A DNA stretch of 64,000 nucleotides from Methylomarinum sp965277025 (GCA_965277025.1 OZ255706.1:1860001-1924000), one strand, 5' to 3'. Numbered from the stretch's first letter, positions 7,799-17,223 are shown. The notes: generated by a model not told the origin, from the sequence alone. Numbers and translations are program-made.

Positions 7799-8416
7799 TT
7801 AACTAACTTTTTGTTTGCGAAAATTCATAATTACTCCTGTCAAGCCGATAAAAAATAAAGTTATTGTCATTGGTTCAGGAACATTGTTTTCATAAGCCGC
7901 AAGGTTTGATACTGACAGCATTTGCCAGTTATTACCGCCATCAGTCGAAAAACGGGCGCTGTTGTAACCGTTACAACAACTTTCCGCCCAGTAGATGTCC
8001 AAAGCATGGGCAGCTACCGATAAAGGGTTGATTGTTACGCTGAATACATCCGGATGAGACCAGTTATAACTCCACCACAGATCATCGGTACGGTTGGCTT
8101 GTAGGGCGTTATCTACGTAAAAAGCCGCGCCATAATGTCCGTCAAGTCCCATATCTAATATCCAGGAAAGTTCTTGGACTGGGTTCAGGTCTATGGATAA
8201 ATGACTGATCGTGTTGTTTCCTGAATAAAAGTGATCAAATTGACTTATTGATGAGCTTGAAATCGTTGATGTCTGATCATTCCAGGAGGCAATAAAATCC
8301 GTATTATCAACGCTTGTATTAATGCTACGGGTGGAAATTTCCATAGTAGCTGCATTAATAAAATCACTTGATAAGGTAAGCGTTAGGATAAAGATTGAAT
8401 GAAAGATATTTTTCAT
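7799..8416 (-). CDS. PEP-CTERM sorting-domain protein
   Basis: A 205-residue secreted protein. The signal peptide covers roughly residues 1-22 (ends INAA). The C-terminus has the PEP-CTERM signature: VPEPM, a hydrophobic segment (ITLFFIGLTGVIM) and a short basic tail (FRKQK). The central region is Ser/Thr/Asn/Trp-rich and low in lysine, as expected for exopolysaccharide-associated proteins sorted by exosortase EpsH/XrtA. Its stop codon begins on the last base of the IS66 target duplication, so its 3' untranslated region was separated by that insertion. Function of the body is unknown. Confidence 0.85.
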   Translation of the reverse strand: MKNIFHSIFILTLTLSSDFINAATMEISTRSINTSVDNTDFIASWNDQTSTISSSSISQFDHFYSGNNTISHLSIDLNPVQELSWILDMGLDGHYGAAFYVDNALQANRTDDLWWSYNWSHPDVFSVTINPLSVAAHALDIYWAESCCNGYNSARFSTDGGNNWQMLSVSNLAAYENNVPEPMTITLFFIGLTGVIMNFRKQKVS

Positions 8417-8585
8417 TATTTTCTCACTGTTAAATTTTAATTAGTTAACAGCAATATACATACCAATTTCGAAATCTACTGAAATACAGTCGGTTATGCT
8501 CTTTTCTGATTTAAGTGACAGACAGAATTGACAGTTTTTGTCATAATGACTGACCAAATGTGTCAGATTGCTGAAGCGTTTCATT

Positions 8586-8801
8586 ATGAAAACTGAGAGA
8601 AATGATTGTCATGGCCAGATACGTGAGATACTGCAACTCGGGCATTCAGGGTTACGTTGTATCTGCCGGGCAGTGGAAAGTTTTTCAGAACAAAGATTTC
8701 ATCAGGTTATCGCCGATTTAAAAGCCACGCTGGCGGAAACGGCAGGAGTCGGTCTGGCTGCACCGCAGATTGGCGAAGCGTTACAAATTATTATCATTGC
8801 T
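8586..8801 (+). pseudogene. def: peptide deformylase, 5' part (split by IS4-family element)
   Basis: 72 codons ending in the IS4 target site. They encode the N-terminal half of peptide deformylase, which removes formyl from nascent Met. It begins near REILQLGHSGLR and includes motif I GVGLAAPQIG. The start is taken as ATG 8586, though there is no strong ribosome-binding site. Removing the element and one 9-bp duplication joins it in frame to 10033-10383, giving a 188-residue protein. As it stands the frame runs a few codons into the element and stops (ALCT). Confidence 0.9.
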
Positions 8802-10023
8802 CTCTGTACATGACAAAAAATATTAAAAGCTGGCGTAGCTCGTTGAAATGTAATTAAATACCGCATTTTGTTTTAGCGAATATGAATAACGGGACATTAC
8901 AAATCAACGAGCTGACCGTCATATTAACTGGGCACTTTCAATGGAACAAGGCAAGAATCGTTTGTTTTGTGGGTATGTTAATTGCTTTGATGGCAGTTAG
9001 CACGGTCAATCTGGCCCAGCTCGCCGTATTCTTTCCCAGTCGGGCAAAAATTTCCTCACGATATCGACGGATGCAACGATTTTTCAGTGACCATTGGCTG
9101 GATTACAATGAAGTCGCTCATTTCATCATGAAACTGTTTGGTTTCACTGATCAGGATTACTATCTGACGTTAGACAGGACGAATTGGAAGTGGGGTAAAA
9201 CCAATATTAATCTGCTGGTGCTTGCCGTGGTTTATCGGGGTGCCGCCATTCCTGTGTATTGGTTGCCTTTAAACAAGCGGGGCAACTCTAATACGAAGGA
9301 ACGTATAGCGCTGATGAAACGCTTTATTGCGCAGTTTGGCCGACATCACATCAAAGGTCTTTTGGCTGATCGGGAGTTTATTGGAGACGAATGGATGGGC
9401 TGGTTGTTTGAGCAAGAGATTCCCTTTTATATCCGTATTCGCAACAACGCCAGGACAACCAATGCCCAAGGCCAGCGAATACGCGTAGAGCGTTTGTTTT
9501 ATGGGCTTAAGCCGGGTAGCACACGACACCTCTCAACAGCGCGCTATTTGGGAAATTGTTCAATTTATCTCAGTGGGTTACGGCTGAGTGATGGTGAGTT
9601 ATTAATCATCGTCTGTCAGCATTTGAACCCTGATGCGATTAAAATTTATGGCTTGCGTTGGGAAATCGAAACGCTTTTCGGCTGTTTAAAAGGACGGGGA
9701 TTCAAACTTGAGGAAACGCGTGTAGTCGGTTATCTTCGGATCAAAAAATTGTTAGTACTTCCCGTTATTGCTTTCTGTTGGTCACATAAAGCAGGCGAAT
9801 GGAAACATGATTGCGAGTTACCAATAAAAACCAAAACACATCAGCGGCTCGCGCAAAGCCTGTTTCGATATGGATTAGATTGTATCCGCTCAACGTTGTT
9901 TAATGTCTTATCTCAATCAAAAAGGATGATTAGAAAAGTGATTGCTCTTTTGCAACCCATACCTTTTGTCACTGGAATACATGAGACTCATTTGTCATAA
10001 GTTAATTTTTGTCATGTACAGAG
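8802..10023 (+). mobile_element. IS4-family insertion sequence, copy 1 (in def)
   Basis: A 1222-bp element with 18-bp terminal inverted repeats CTCTGTACATGACAAAAA and a perfect 9-bp target duplication ATCATTGCT (8793-8801 and 10024-10032). It carries one transposase gene. A second copy, interrupted by an IS3-family element, is at 60236-62804. Confidence 0.95.
8882..10000 (+). CDS. IS4-family transposase, copy 1
   Basis: A 372-residue DDE transposase. Visible motifs are LDRTNWKWG (first Asp), LLADREFIGDEW (second Asp), and YGLRWEIETLFGCLKGRG followed by LEETRV (YREK-like with the catalytic Glu). Full length with normal start and stop, so probably active. Confidence 0.9.
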   Translation: MNNGTLQINELTVILTGHFQWNKARIVCFVGMLIALMAVSTVNLAQLAVFFPSRAKISSRYRRMQRFFSDHWLDYNEVAHFIMKLFGFTDQDYYLTLDRTNWKWGKTNINLLVLAVVYRGAAIPVYWLPLNKRGNSNTKERIALMKRFIAQFGRHHIKGLLADREFIGDEWMGWLFEQEIPFYIRIRNNARTTNAQGQRIRVERLFYGLKPGSTRHLSTARYLGNCSIYLSGLRLSDGELLIIVCQHLNPDAIKIYGLRWEIETLFGCLKGRGFKLEETRVVGYLRIKKLLVLPVIAFCWSHKAGEWKHDCELPIKTKTHQRLAQSLFRYGLDCIRSTLFNVLSQSKRMIRKVIALLQPIPFVTGIHETHLS

Positions 10024-10032
10024 ATCATTGCT

Positions 10033-10383
10033 TCTAAACCGACAGTACGATATCCACAGGCGCCCATGATGGAGCCGGTGGTGATGATCAATCCTGAAAT
10101 GGACGTTTTGCAAGACAGACAAGTAAAAGATTGGGAAGGTTGTCTGAGCATTCCCGGCATTCGTGCGTTGGTGCCTCGCTACCCGTATATTCGGGTTAAT
10201 TATCTGGATGAACAAGGGCTAAACCATAGCCTTGAATTAACTGATTTTCCAGCCCGTGTGTTTCAACATGAATACGATCATTTGCTGGGAATGGTTTATC
10301 TGGATAGGGGTGAAAACAATCGGGATATTGTCGCTGAAAGTGTTTACCAGGAGATTCTGTCTGGCAAGACAATTTTTGGTTAG
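10033..10383 (+). pseudogene. def: peptide deformylase, 3' part
   Basis: 116 codons continuing the deformylase from SKPTVRYP. They contain motif II EGCLSIPG (metal-binding Cys) and motif III QHEYDHLLG (metal-binding His and catalytic Glu). All catalytic motifs of the gene are preserved on one or other side of the insertion, which points to a recent event. The stop is TAG at 10381. Confidence 0.9.
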
Positions 10384-10432
10384 CTGCCATGCTGTGGTTT
10401 TGATTTGTTTTATTCACTGTCTTCTATCTTAG

Positions 10433-11817
10433 CAGGCTGTTGAAAAACGCCCCTATGCCTCCGGCTCCAACCCTCCATTTTGGGTTAAATTTACCTCCGG
10501 AGGGCCTGATTAGCCAGGTTTTCCGGTATCAGCCGGTTTATATTGCCCTTTCGAGGCTTTATTTCCGCCTTTTGGCGGATTTCAGGCACAACGGTGCCTA
10601 CGCAGTTGAATAACGCCATTGTAACAGGGTCATCAGGCGGGTTAGATTATACGCTGCGAAGGTGAATACGGTTTGGGCAGTCACTTTTTTCACTCCGCGA
10701 AATCGGGTTTGACGTAATCCCCCAACAGTTTTGCTCCAGCCAAAGACTTCTTCGATCCGTTTACGGATTTTGAGACTGCTGGTATAGCCTGGGTGTCGGG
10801 TCGTCCGCTTGTCAATCGCCGAACCTTTCGCTTTTTGAGTCACATGCGGGGTCACCTTCATGGCACGTAGTTCGGCAACGAAGTTCCGGGTATCATAGTT
10901 TTTGTCACCACCCACTGTGGCACCCGCTTTTTTGACACTGCGTTTGATCATTTTTGTCGCCGCCTCCCGCTCGGCCGTTCCTGTCGCCTGGGTCACTTCA
11001 ACATCGATGACCAAACCATGGCGATTTTCCATGAGTGCATGGCCCGGAAAAGCGAGTTGGGCTTTATCGCCCTGACTTTTTTATACATCCTTGCTTCCGG
11101 GTCCGTTGTCGATTCATGCGTGTCGTTACAGCGTTTCTCGCCTTTGAAGTTGACACTCGGATTGCGGGTGGAATCCTCCGGCGGCCGGCTCGAACCGTCT
11201 TTGGCCTTGATGCTTTTCATAGAAGCCCAGGCCTTGATTAGCGTGCCATCAACCGAAAAGTGTTCATCTGAAACTAAATCCTGCCATTCGGCCAGGCACA
11301 GCACACGATCAAAAAACAAACGACTCACGCGCTCATTCAATAGACGGTCACGATTGGCGCTGAACGTTGAATGATCCCAAACCTCATCATCCATTGATAA
11401 GCCGACAAACCAACGATACAGCAGATTGAAATCAATGTGTTCGATCAGTTGCCGCTCCGAACGAATGGAAAACAGGATTTGCAACAAACTGGCACGGAGT
11501 AAACGCTCGGGAGGAACTGACGCCCGGCCCCGTCGGGAATACAGGTCATCGAACTCCTCATCCAAAGTGGTCAATAGAATATCGACCAAATATCGTAGTT
11601 TGCGTAAAGGATGATCACCCGGAATTCTAGATTCCAGCGTCCGATAACTGAATAATTCGTTTTGGGTATAATCAATGCCGCGCATAACAAATAAAAAATC
11701 GAGGAATATCAAATGGATTGAATCATTTTACCGTAAATAACAATCAGTTATGTGATTAAACGCCAATTATGGCAACGAAACAATGCGGCCTCCAGGTTGG
11801 ATTAAATCAACAGCCTG
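10433..11817 (-). mobile_element. IS5-family insertion sequence, copy 1 (frameshifted)
   Basis: A 1385-bp element with terminal repeats CAGGCTGTTGA and a 4-bp target duplication TTAG (10429-10432 and 11818-11821), the YTAR type of IS5. It is one base shorter than copy 2 (54235-55620) because of a shortened T run near 11078-11083. Confidence 0.9.
10598..11685 (-). pseudogene. IS5-family transposase, frameshifted copy
   Basis: Two frames (start side 11685 to about 11080, and 10598-11032) together match the intact 362-residue transposase of copy 2. The break is at a homopolymer: six T here against seven in copy 2 (A run on the coding strand, KK region). The first Asp region (DEHFSVDGTLIKAW) is in the upstream part and the C-terminal catalytic part is in the downstream frame, so no full-length enzyme is made unless ribosomes slip at the A run. 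Confidence 0.85.
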
Positions 11818-11901
11818 TTAGAGAGCCACTGGGGTTATTATCTGGGTAAACCAAATAATATTGAATACTGGCAGGTTAGTAGTATTCCCGCTTAAACAAT
11901 A

Positions 11902-11941
11902 CTTTTAAAAGAACACATCTACGCAGTCTGCGCAGATGTGT
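11902..11941 (-). terminator. rho-independent terminator of ettA
   Basis: Arms ACACATCTACGCA (11913-11925) and TGCGCAGATGTGT (11929-11941) form a strong hairpin. On the minus strand it is followed by TCTTTTAAAAG. It lies directly downstream of the ettA stop. Confidence 0.7.
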
Positions 11942-11955
11942 AGATAAGTCAAAAA

Positions 11956-13620
11956 TCAAACAATTTTCTTGTATTTGATCCTGTGTGGATTGTCGGCGTC
12001 GGTGCCCAGTCGTTTATGTTTGTCGGCTTCGTAATCAGCATAATTTCCTTCAAACCAGACCACCTGACTGTCGCCTTCAAATGCCAGAATGTGGGTGGCG
12101 ATGCGATCCAGAAACCAGCGATCGTGCGAGATAACGACGGCGCAGCCCGGAAATGTCAGCAAGGCTTCTTCCAATGCGCGCAAGGTTTCGACATCCAGAT
12201 CATTGGTCGGTTCGTCCAGCAGCAGAACGTTACCGCCGCTTTTCAATAATTTCGCCAGATGCACCCGGTTACGTTCGCCGCCGGATAAATGGCCAATACG
12301 TTTTTGCTGATCCGAACCTTTGAAATTGAAACGGCTGACATAAGCACGCGAAGGCGTGGTGTAATTGCCGACGGTAATGGTATCCAGACCATCAGAAATT
12401 TCTTCCCAGACGGTTTTGTCAGGATCCAGATCGTCCCGGTTCTGGTCAACATAGGCCAGTTGCACCGTTTTACCGAAGGTAATCGTGCCGCCATCCGGCG
12501 TTTCTTCACCGGCCATCATACGAAAAAGGGTAGTTTTACCGGCGCCGTTCGGGCCGATAATGCCGACGATGCCGCCGGGTGGCAGTTTGAAACTTAAATC
12601 ATCGATCAACAGGCGATCGCCGAAGCCTTTTTTCAAATGCTCGACATCGATTACCTGGTCGCCCAGACGTGGGCCAGGTGGAATGTAGATTTCCTGGGTT
12701 TCGTTGCGTTTCTGTGCTTCCTGGGAAGAAAGCTCCTCAAAGCGGGCCAGACGCGCCTTACTTTTGGCGTGACGCCCCTTGGGGTTGGAACGTACCCATT
12801 CCAGCTCGGCTTTCATTGCCTTGATGCGGGAATTTTCCTGTTTTTCTTCCAGTTCCAGACGTTTTTCCTTTTGTTCCAGCCAGGATGAATAGTTACCTTC
12901 CCACGGAATGCCCATACCGCGATCCAGCTCCAGAATCCAGCCGGCCACATTATCCAGAAAATAACGATCATGGGTGACGGCGACGACGGTGCCGGTGTAA
13001 TCATGCAGGAATCTTTCCAGCCAGGCGACCGATTCAGCATCGAGATGGTTGGTCGGTTCATCCAGCAACAGCATATCCGGTTTGGACAATAACAGGCGGC
13101 ACAAGGCTACCCGGCGTTTTTCACCCCCCGATAATTTGGTGACATCGGCATCCCAGTCCGGCAAGCGCAGAGCGTCGGCGGCGATTTCCAGTGTTCTGTC
13201 AAGGTTATGGCCGTCATGGGCATTGATGATATCTTCCAGCCTAGCCTGTTCGGCCGCCAGTTTGTCAAAATCCGCATCGGCTTCGGCATAGGCGGCATAG
13301 ACCTTATCCAGGTCAGCCAACGCCTGTTTGACATCGGCTACCGCTTCTTCGATATTACCGCGCACGGTTTTGTCAGGATCCAGTTCTGGCTCTTGCGATA
13401 AATAACCAATTTTTATGCCTTTTTGTGGAATCGCTTCACCTTCGATATCTTTATCGATGCCAGCCATGATTCGCAGCAAGGTTGATTTCCCTGAGCCATT
13501 CAAGCCCAGCACGCCAATTTTGGCGCCGGGAAAAAATGACAGGGAAATATCTTTCAGGATATGTTTTTTTGGCGGGACGACTTTGCCGACCCGGTTCATG
13601 GAATAAATATATTGCGCCAT
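11956..13620 (-). CDS. ettA: energy-dependent translational throttle protein EttA (ABC-F ATPase)
   Basis: A cytoplasmic ABC-F protein that binds the ribosomal E site and gates the first peptide bond according to ATP/ADP. The start is placed at ATG 13620 (MAQYIYSM), matching the family; an upstream in-frame start would add MLKKR. It has 554 residues. Tandem ABC domains are visible: Walker A GLNGSGKS (39-46), signature KLSGGEKRR and Walker B LLLDEPTNHLD in the first; Walker A GPNGAGKT, signature HLSGGERNR and Walker B LLLDEPTNDLD in the second. A charged P-site tRNA-interaction linker lies between them. Monocistronic, with a terminator downstream. Confidence 0.95.
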   Translation of the reverse strand: MAQYIYSMNRVGKVVPPKKHILKDISLSFFPGAKIGVLGLNGSGKSTLLRIMAGIDKDIEGEAIPQKGIKIGYLSQEPELDPDKTVRGNIEEAVADVKQALADLDKVYAAYAEADADFDKLAAEQARLEDIINAHDGHNLDRTLEIAADALRLPDWDADVTKLSGGEKRRVALCRLLLSKPDMLLLDEPTNHLDAESVAWLERFLHDYTGTVVAVTHDRYFLDNVAGWILELDRGMGIPWEGNYSSWLEQKEKRLELEEKQENSRIKAMKAELEWVRSNPKGRHAKSKARLARFEELSSQEAQKRNETQEIYIPPGPRLGDQVIDVEHLKKGFGDRLLIDDLSFKLPPGGIVGIIGPNGAGKTTLFRMMAGEETPDGGTITFGKTVQLAYVDQNRDDLDPDKTVWEEISDGLDTITVGNYTTPSRAYVSRFNFKGSDQQKRIGHLSGGERNRVHLAKLLKSGGNVLLLDEPTNDLDVETLRALEEALLTFPGCAVVISHDRWFLDRIATHILAFEGDSQVVWFEGNYADYEADKHKRLGTDADNPHRIKYKKIV

Positions 13621-13754
13621 TCGTTTTTTTAGCAATTACAAAAAAGCGTATTATACGCGCTTTGCAGCCCAACAATACAGGATTTGGCGGGTCTTGCATT
13701 ACAGCTGCGGCAGATTGGTTTAAAATAACCCATTGTTAAAAAAATGGATGATAG

Positions 13755-14687
13755 ATGGACAGTCAAGACGAGCAGGCGATTATACAAACGTTGACCAGCA
13801 TACGGGATTATATCCGCTGGGGGGCGAGTCATCTTGACCGGGAAAAGGTTTTTTTAGGCCATGGTACGGCGACACCATTAGATGAGGTGGCGGCATTGGT
13901 ATTGCATACGCTTCATCAACCTTATCAACTGGCGGAAAGTTACTTCGATTGCACGTTGACATTGGGTGAGCGCCGGGAAGTGCTCGATATACTGCGGCGG
14001 CGTGTTCGGGAACGCAAACCCTCGGCCTATTTGACGCATGAAGCGATTTTTGCAGGCCTCTCGTTTTATGTAGACGAACGTGTACTGGTGCCTCGCTCGC
14101 CCATTGCCGAATTGATCGAGCAACGCTTTGAGCCGTGGGTCGATGAATCGCAGGTATTCAATATTCTGGATCTGTGCACCGGCAGCGCCTGTATCGCTAT
14201 CGCCTGCGCCTATGCCTTTCCTGAAGCGGATGTCGATGCGGTCGATTTATCCGCAGATGCGCTCATCGTGGCTGAAATCAATGTCGAAAAACACGACATG
14301 CAGGATCAGGTGATATTGCATCAGTCTGATCTGTTCAGCGCTGTGCCAAAAAAACCGTATGACATTATTGTCAGTAACCCGCCTTATGTCAGTCTTGACG
14401 AATGGGAAAGCCTGCCGCCCGAGTTTCATCAGGAACCAGCTATGGGCTTCAAGGGCGGTGTGACCGGGCTCGATCTGGTCATCAGGATTCTGGCCCAGGC
14501 GCAGGATTATCTGGCCGATGAGGGTATTTTGGTGGTCGAAGTGGGGGCGACAGCGGAAACCTTGCAGGAAACTTTTCCGCAAATACCTTTTTATTGGCTG
14601 GATTTTGAACGGGGCGGGGATGGTGTGTTTTTATTGCGTGCCGAGCAGGTCAAAGAATTTCATTCACAATTTGAGAGTGCCTTATAA
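13755..14687 (+). CDS. prmB: ribosomal protein L3 glutamine N5-methyltransferase
   Basis: A 310-residue SAM-dependent methyltransferase of the HemK/PrmB family that methylates the Gln of a GGQ-like site in L3. SAM-binding motif ILDLCTGSACIAIACA and catalytic NPPY at residues 208-211. The N-terminal helical domain with HLDREKVFLGHGT identifies PrmB rather than PrmC. It is immediately followed by aroC (TAA then ATG with no gap), as in many gammaproteobacteria. Confidence 0.95.
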   Translation: MDSQDEQAIIQTLTSIRDYIRWGASHLDREKVFLGHGTATPLDEVAALVLHTLHQPYQLAESYFDCTLTLGERREVLDILRRRVRERKPSAYLTHEAIFAGLSFYVDERVLVPRSPIAELIEQRFEPWVDESQVFNILDLCTGSACIAIACAYAFPEADVDAVDLSADALIVAEINVEKHDMQDQVILHQSDLFSAVPKKPYDIIVSNPPYVSLDEWESLPPEFHQEPAMGFKGGVTGLDLVIRILAQAQDYLADEGILVVEVGATAETLQETFPQIPFYWLDFERGGDGVFLLRAEQVKEFHSQFESAL

Positions 14688-15776
14688 ATGTCAGGAAACA
14701 GTATTGGTAAATTATTTACCGTGACTACCTTTGGGGAAAGTCATGGTTTGGCTTTGGGATGTATTGTCGATGGTTGTCCACCCGGGCTGACGCTGAGCGA
14801 GGAAGATATACAAGGTGATCTGAACCGGCGCAAACCCGGTACTTCGCGCCACACCACACAAAGACGGGAAGCCGACCAGGTGAAAATTCTGTCCGGTGTG
14901 TTTGAGGGTAAAACGACCGGTACACCGATTGGTTTGTTGATCGAAAACACCGATCAGCGTTCGAAAGACTATTCCGATATTGCCCAGACTTTCAGGCCGG
15001 GCCATGCCGATTACACTTATCAGCATAAATACGGCTTTCGGGATTACCGGGGCGGTGGCCGCTCCTCGGCGCGGGAAACCGCGATGCGCGTGGCCGCTGG
15101 AGCAATCGCCAAGAAATACTTGAAAGAAACCTGCAATATCGAAATTCGTGGTTTTCTGTCGCAGTTGGGACCTATTAAAATTGAAAAAATCGACTGGGAC
15201 GAAGTGGCGCGCAATCCATTCTTTTGCCCGGATGCCGATAAAGTGGCTGAAATGGAAGCCTATATGGACGCCTTGCGTAAAGAAGGTGATTCCATCGGCG
15301 CCCGAATCGATGTGGTGGCGACGAATGTACCGCCAGGCCTGGGTGAACCGATTTTCGACCGTATCGATGCCGAACTGGCGCATGCTTTGATGAGTATCAA
15401 TGCCGTCAAGGGCGTTGAAATCGGTGATGGTTTTGATTGCGTGGCGGCCAAAGGCACGGCATTTCGTGATGAAATGACGCCGGACGGTTTTTTAAGCAAT
15501 CATGCCGGCGGCGTGTTAGGCGGTATCAGTACCGGACAGGATATCGTCGCCCGTATCGCCTTAAAACCGACGTCCAGTCTGAGAATTCCGGGACGCACGA
15601 TCAATTTGCAGGGGGAAGAAGCGGAAGTGGTCACCAAAGGTCGGCATGACCCCTGTGTTGGCATTCGCGCCACCCCGATCGCCGAAGCGATGATGGCGAT
15701 TACCCTGATGGATCATTTATTGCGTCACCGCGCCCAGAATGCCGATGTAAATAGCGGCCTGCCGGTTTTACGCTGA
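14688..15776 (+). CDS. aroC: chorismate synthase
   Basis: 362 residues. Converts EPSP to chorismate, the last shared step to aromatic amino acids, using reduced FMN. Family signatures: GNSIGKLFTVTTFGESHG at the N-terminus, RPGHADYTYQHKYG, and YRGGGRSSARETAMRVAAGA in the FMN/substrate site. The end has RHDPCVGIRATPIAEAM. Adjacent to prmB and followed by an MFS gene. Confidence 0.97.
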   Translation: MSGNSIGKLFTVTTFGESHGLALGCIVDGCPPGLTLSEEDIQGDLNRRKPGTSRHTTQRREADQVKILSGVFEGKTTGTPIGLLIENTDQRSKDYSDIAQTFRPGHADYTYQHKYGFRDYRGGGRSSARETAMRVAAGAIAKKYLKETCNIEIRGFLSQLGPIKIEKIDWDEVARNPFFCPDADKVAEMEAYMDALRKEGDSIGARIDVVATNVPPGLGEPIFDRIDAELAHALMSINAVKGVEIGDGFDCVAAKGTAFRDEMTPDGFLSNHAGGVLGGISTGQDIVARIALKPTSSLRIPGRTINLQGEEAEVVTKGRHDPCVGIRATPIAEAMMAITLMDHLLRHRAQNADVNSGLPVLR

Positions 15777-15805
15777 CAAGCCATGCGAAAAAAAACACAA
15801 ACGCC

Positions 15806-16960
15806 TTGCCTTACTGGCGTTTGTCAGGCTTTTATTTTTTTTATTCCGCCACACTGGGCGCTTTTCTGCCCTATTGGAGCCTGTATCTGGAAGATCAAGG
15901 CTACAATGCGATACAGATCGGCGAATTATCGGCGCTGATGGTGGCGACCAAAGTCATTGCGCCAAATGTCTGGGGCGTGATTGCCGATTACACCGGTAAA
16001 AGCCTGTGGATTATTCGTTTGGCGTCCTTTTTTGCCACCGTTTTTTTTGCTGGTTTTCTTATTTTTTCGGGTTATCTGTGGTTTGCCTGGCTGACCGTCT
16101 GTTTCAGCTTTTTCTGGAATGCGGCCTTACCGCAATTTGAAGCGGTGACGCTGTTTCATTTGCGCCAGGATTCGCATCGCTACAGTCAGATACGCCTTTG
16201 GGGCTCTGTTGGTTTTATTGTTGCTGTTTTGGCGATTGGTCGTTTTATCGAGCGTTACCCACTCGCCTTGTTACCGATGATTATTACTGGTTTGTTGGGC
16301 TTGATATGGCTGAATGCCTTGCTCACACCAGAGGCTGAAATGCAATCTAAGCAGCATGATTCTGTAGCTATCTGGCGCATATTGTTTAAACCTGAAGTGG
16401 TGGCGTTCATTACCGTATATATGCTGCTGCAATTGGCGCACGGGCCATATTATGTGTTTTTTTCTATTTATTTAACCCAGCTGGGTTATTCTTCAACACT
16501 GATTGGCATGCTTTGGGCGTTGGGCGTTTGTGCCGAAATTCTGTTGTTTTTGGGGGTACGGCCGGTATTGAGGCATGTTTCGTTAAGAGCGTTGCTGTTG
16601 ATGAGCGTGTTTCTCAGTATTGTACGTTGGTGGTTGATCGCTTGTTTTGCCGATCAAATGGCTTGGCTGCTATTCGCTCAGATTTTACATGCCGCCACTT
16701 TTGGGTCATCTCATGTGGCGGCCATTCATCTGGTTCATCAATATTTTGGCGACCAGCATCAGGGGAAAGGACAGGCATTGTATAGCAGTATGAGCTTTGG
16801 TCTGGGAGGCATGCTAGGTAGTCTGTTGAGTGGTTATTTCTGGGAGGAAATGGGGGCGCAGTTTATTTATTCCATGGCGGCAGCGGTTTGTTGTGTAGCC
16901 TTTTTAATCGCTTTTTTCTGGATTGGGAAATCTAACCAGGTTGTTTCCGATGCAGCCTGA
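15806..16960 (+). CDS. MFS transporter, HcaT/3-phenylpropionate-type
   Basis: A 384-residue membrane protein with about 12 predicted spans. The start PYWRLSGFYFFYSATLGAFLPYW (paraphrased) and the pattern G-x-x-x-P-x-W are typical of the HcaT/YcaD-like MFS subgroup (MFS_1_like). The only sensible start is TTG at 15806; the ATG at 15783 is out of frame. It lies 29 bp after aroC and is probably co-transcribed. Substrate cannot be read from sequence; many family members are uncharacterised despite the phenylpropionate label. Confidence 0.8.
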   Translation: MPYWRLSGFYFFYSATLGAFLPYWSLYLEDQGYNAIQIGELSALMVATKVIAPNVWGVIADYTGKSLWIIRLASFFATVFFAGFLIFSGYLWFAWLTVCFSFFWNAALPQFEAVTLFHLRQDSHRYSQIRLWGSVGFIVAVLAIGRFIERYPLALLPMIITGLLGLIWLNALLTPEAEMQSKQHDSVAIWRILFKPEVVAFITVYMLLQLAHGPYYVFFSIYLTQLGYSSTLIGMLWALGVCAEILLFLGVRPVLRHVSLRALLLMSVFLSIVRWWLIACFADQMAWLLFAQILHAATFGSSHVAAIHLVHQYFGDQHQGKGQALYSSMSFGLGGMLGSLLSGYFWEEMGAQFIYSMAAAVCCVAFLIAFFWIGKSNQVVSDAA

Positions 16961-17007
16961 AATAATATCTGAATCCATGACTTCAATGCGGATGAAAGAG
17001 TGCTGCT

Positions 17008-17096
17008 GGTTCCCAAGCTCTCGCTTGGGAACGGGGTTTTTCATGAAGCAGGAGCTTTTTCCACTGGGAACCTAAGCAGGAGCTTGGGTTCCAGCA
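17008..17096. repeat. paired TTCCCAAGCT / AGCTTGGGAA repeats
   Basis: GGTTCCCAAGCTCTCGCTTGGGAAC forms a hairpin at about 17009-17033. A second, diverged pair (CTGGGAACCTAAGC...GCTTGGGTTCC) follows at 17060-17093. Such GTTCCCAAGCT repeats occur between genes in various environmental bacteria. No coding function is evident. Confidence 0.65.
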
Positions 17097-17188
17097 AAAA
17101 TCACGGAAACGGCATTACGATTTTCTGTTTCCTTCGTTTTCAACGGTTTACAACAGTCAAAAATAGCGTTACACCCTTGTACTGCGCA

Positions 17189-17223
17189 CAGGCTGTTGAA
17201 AAACGAAGTTTTTCAACAGCCTG
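17189..17223. repeat. 35-bp perfect palindrome made of IS5-type ends
   Basis: CAGGCTGTTGAAAAAC, the spacer GAA, then its exact reverse complement. The first 16 bases are identical to the left end of the IS5-family copies at 10433 and 54235. Right flank is TTAA, a YTAR-type site, but there is no matching left TTAA. Confidence 0.85.

Noticed and set aside
10384..11901. Short frame reading through 10384-10432 and 11822-11900 after removing IS5 (FDLFYSLSSILESHWGYY... to a TAA)
   Set aside because: It has no ATG and simply follows the def stop in the same frame. It is about 35 codons and not recognised. It could be a gene tail, but support is too weak to annotate.
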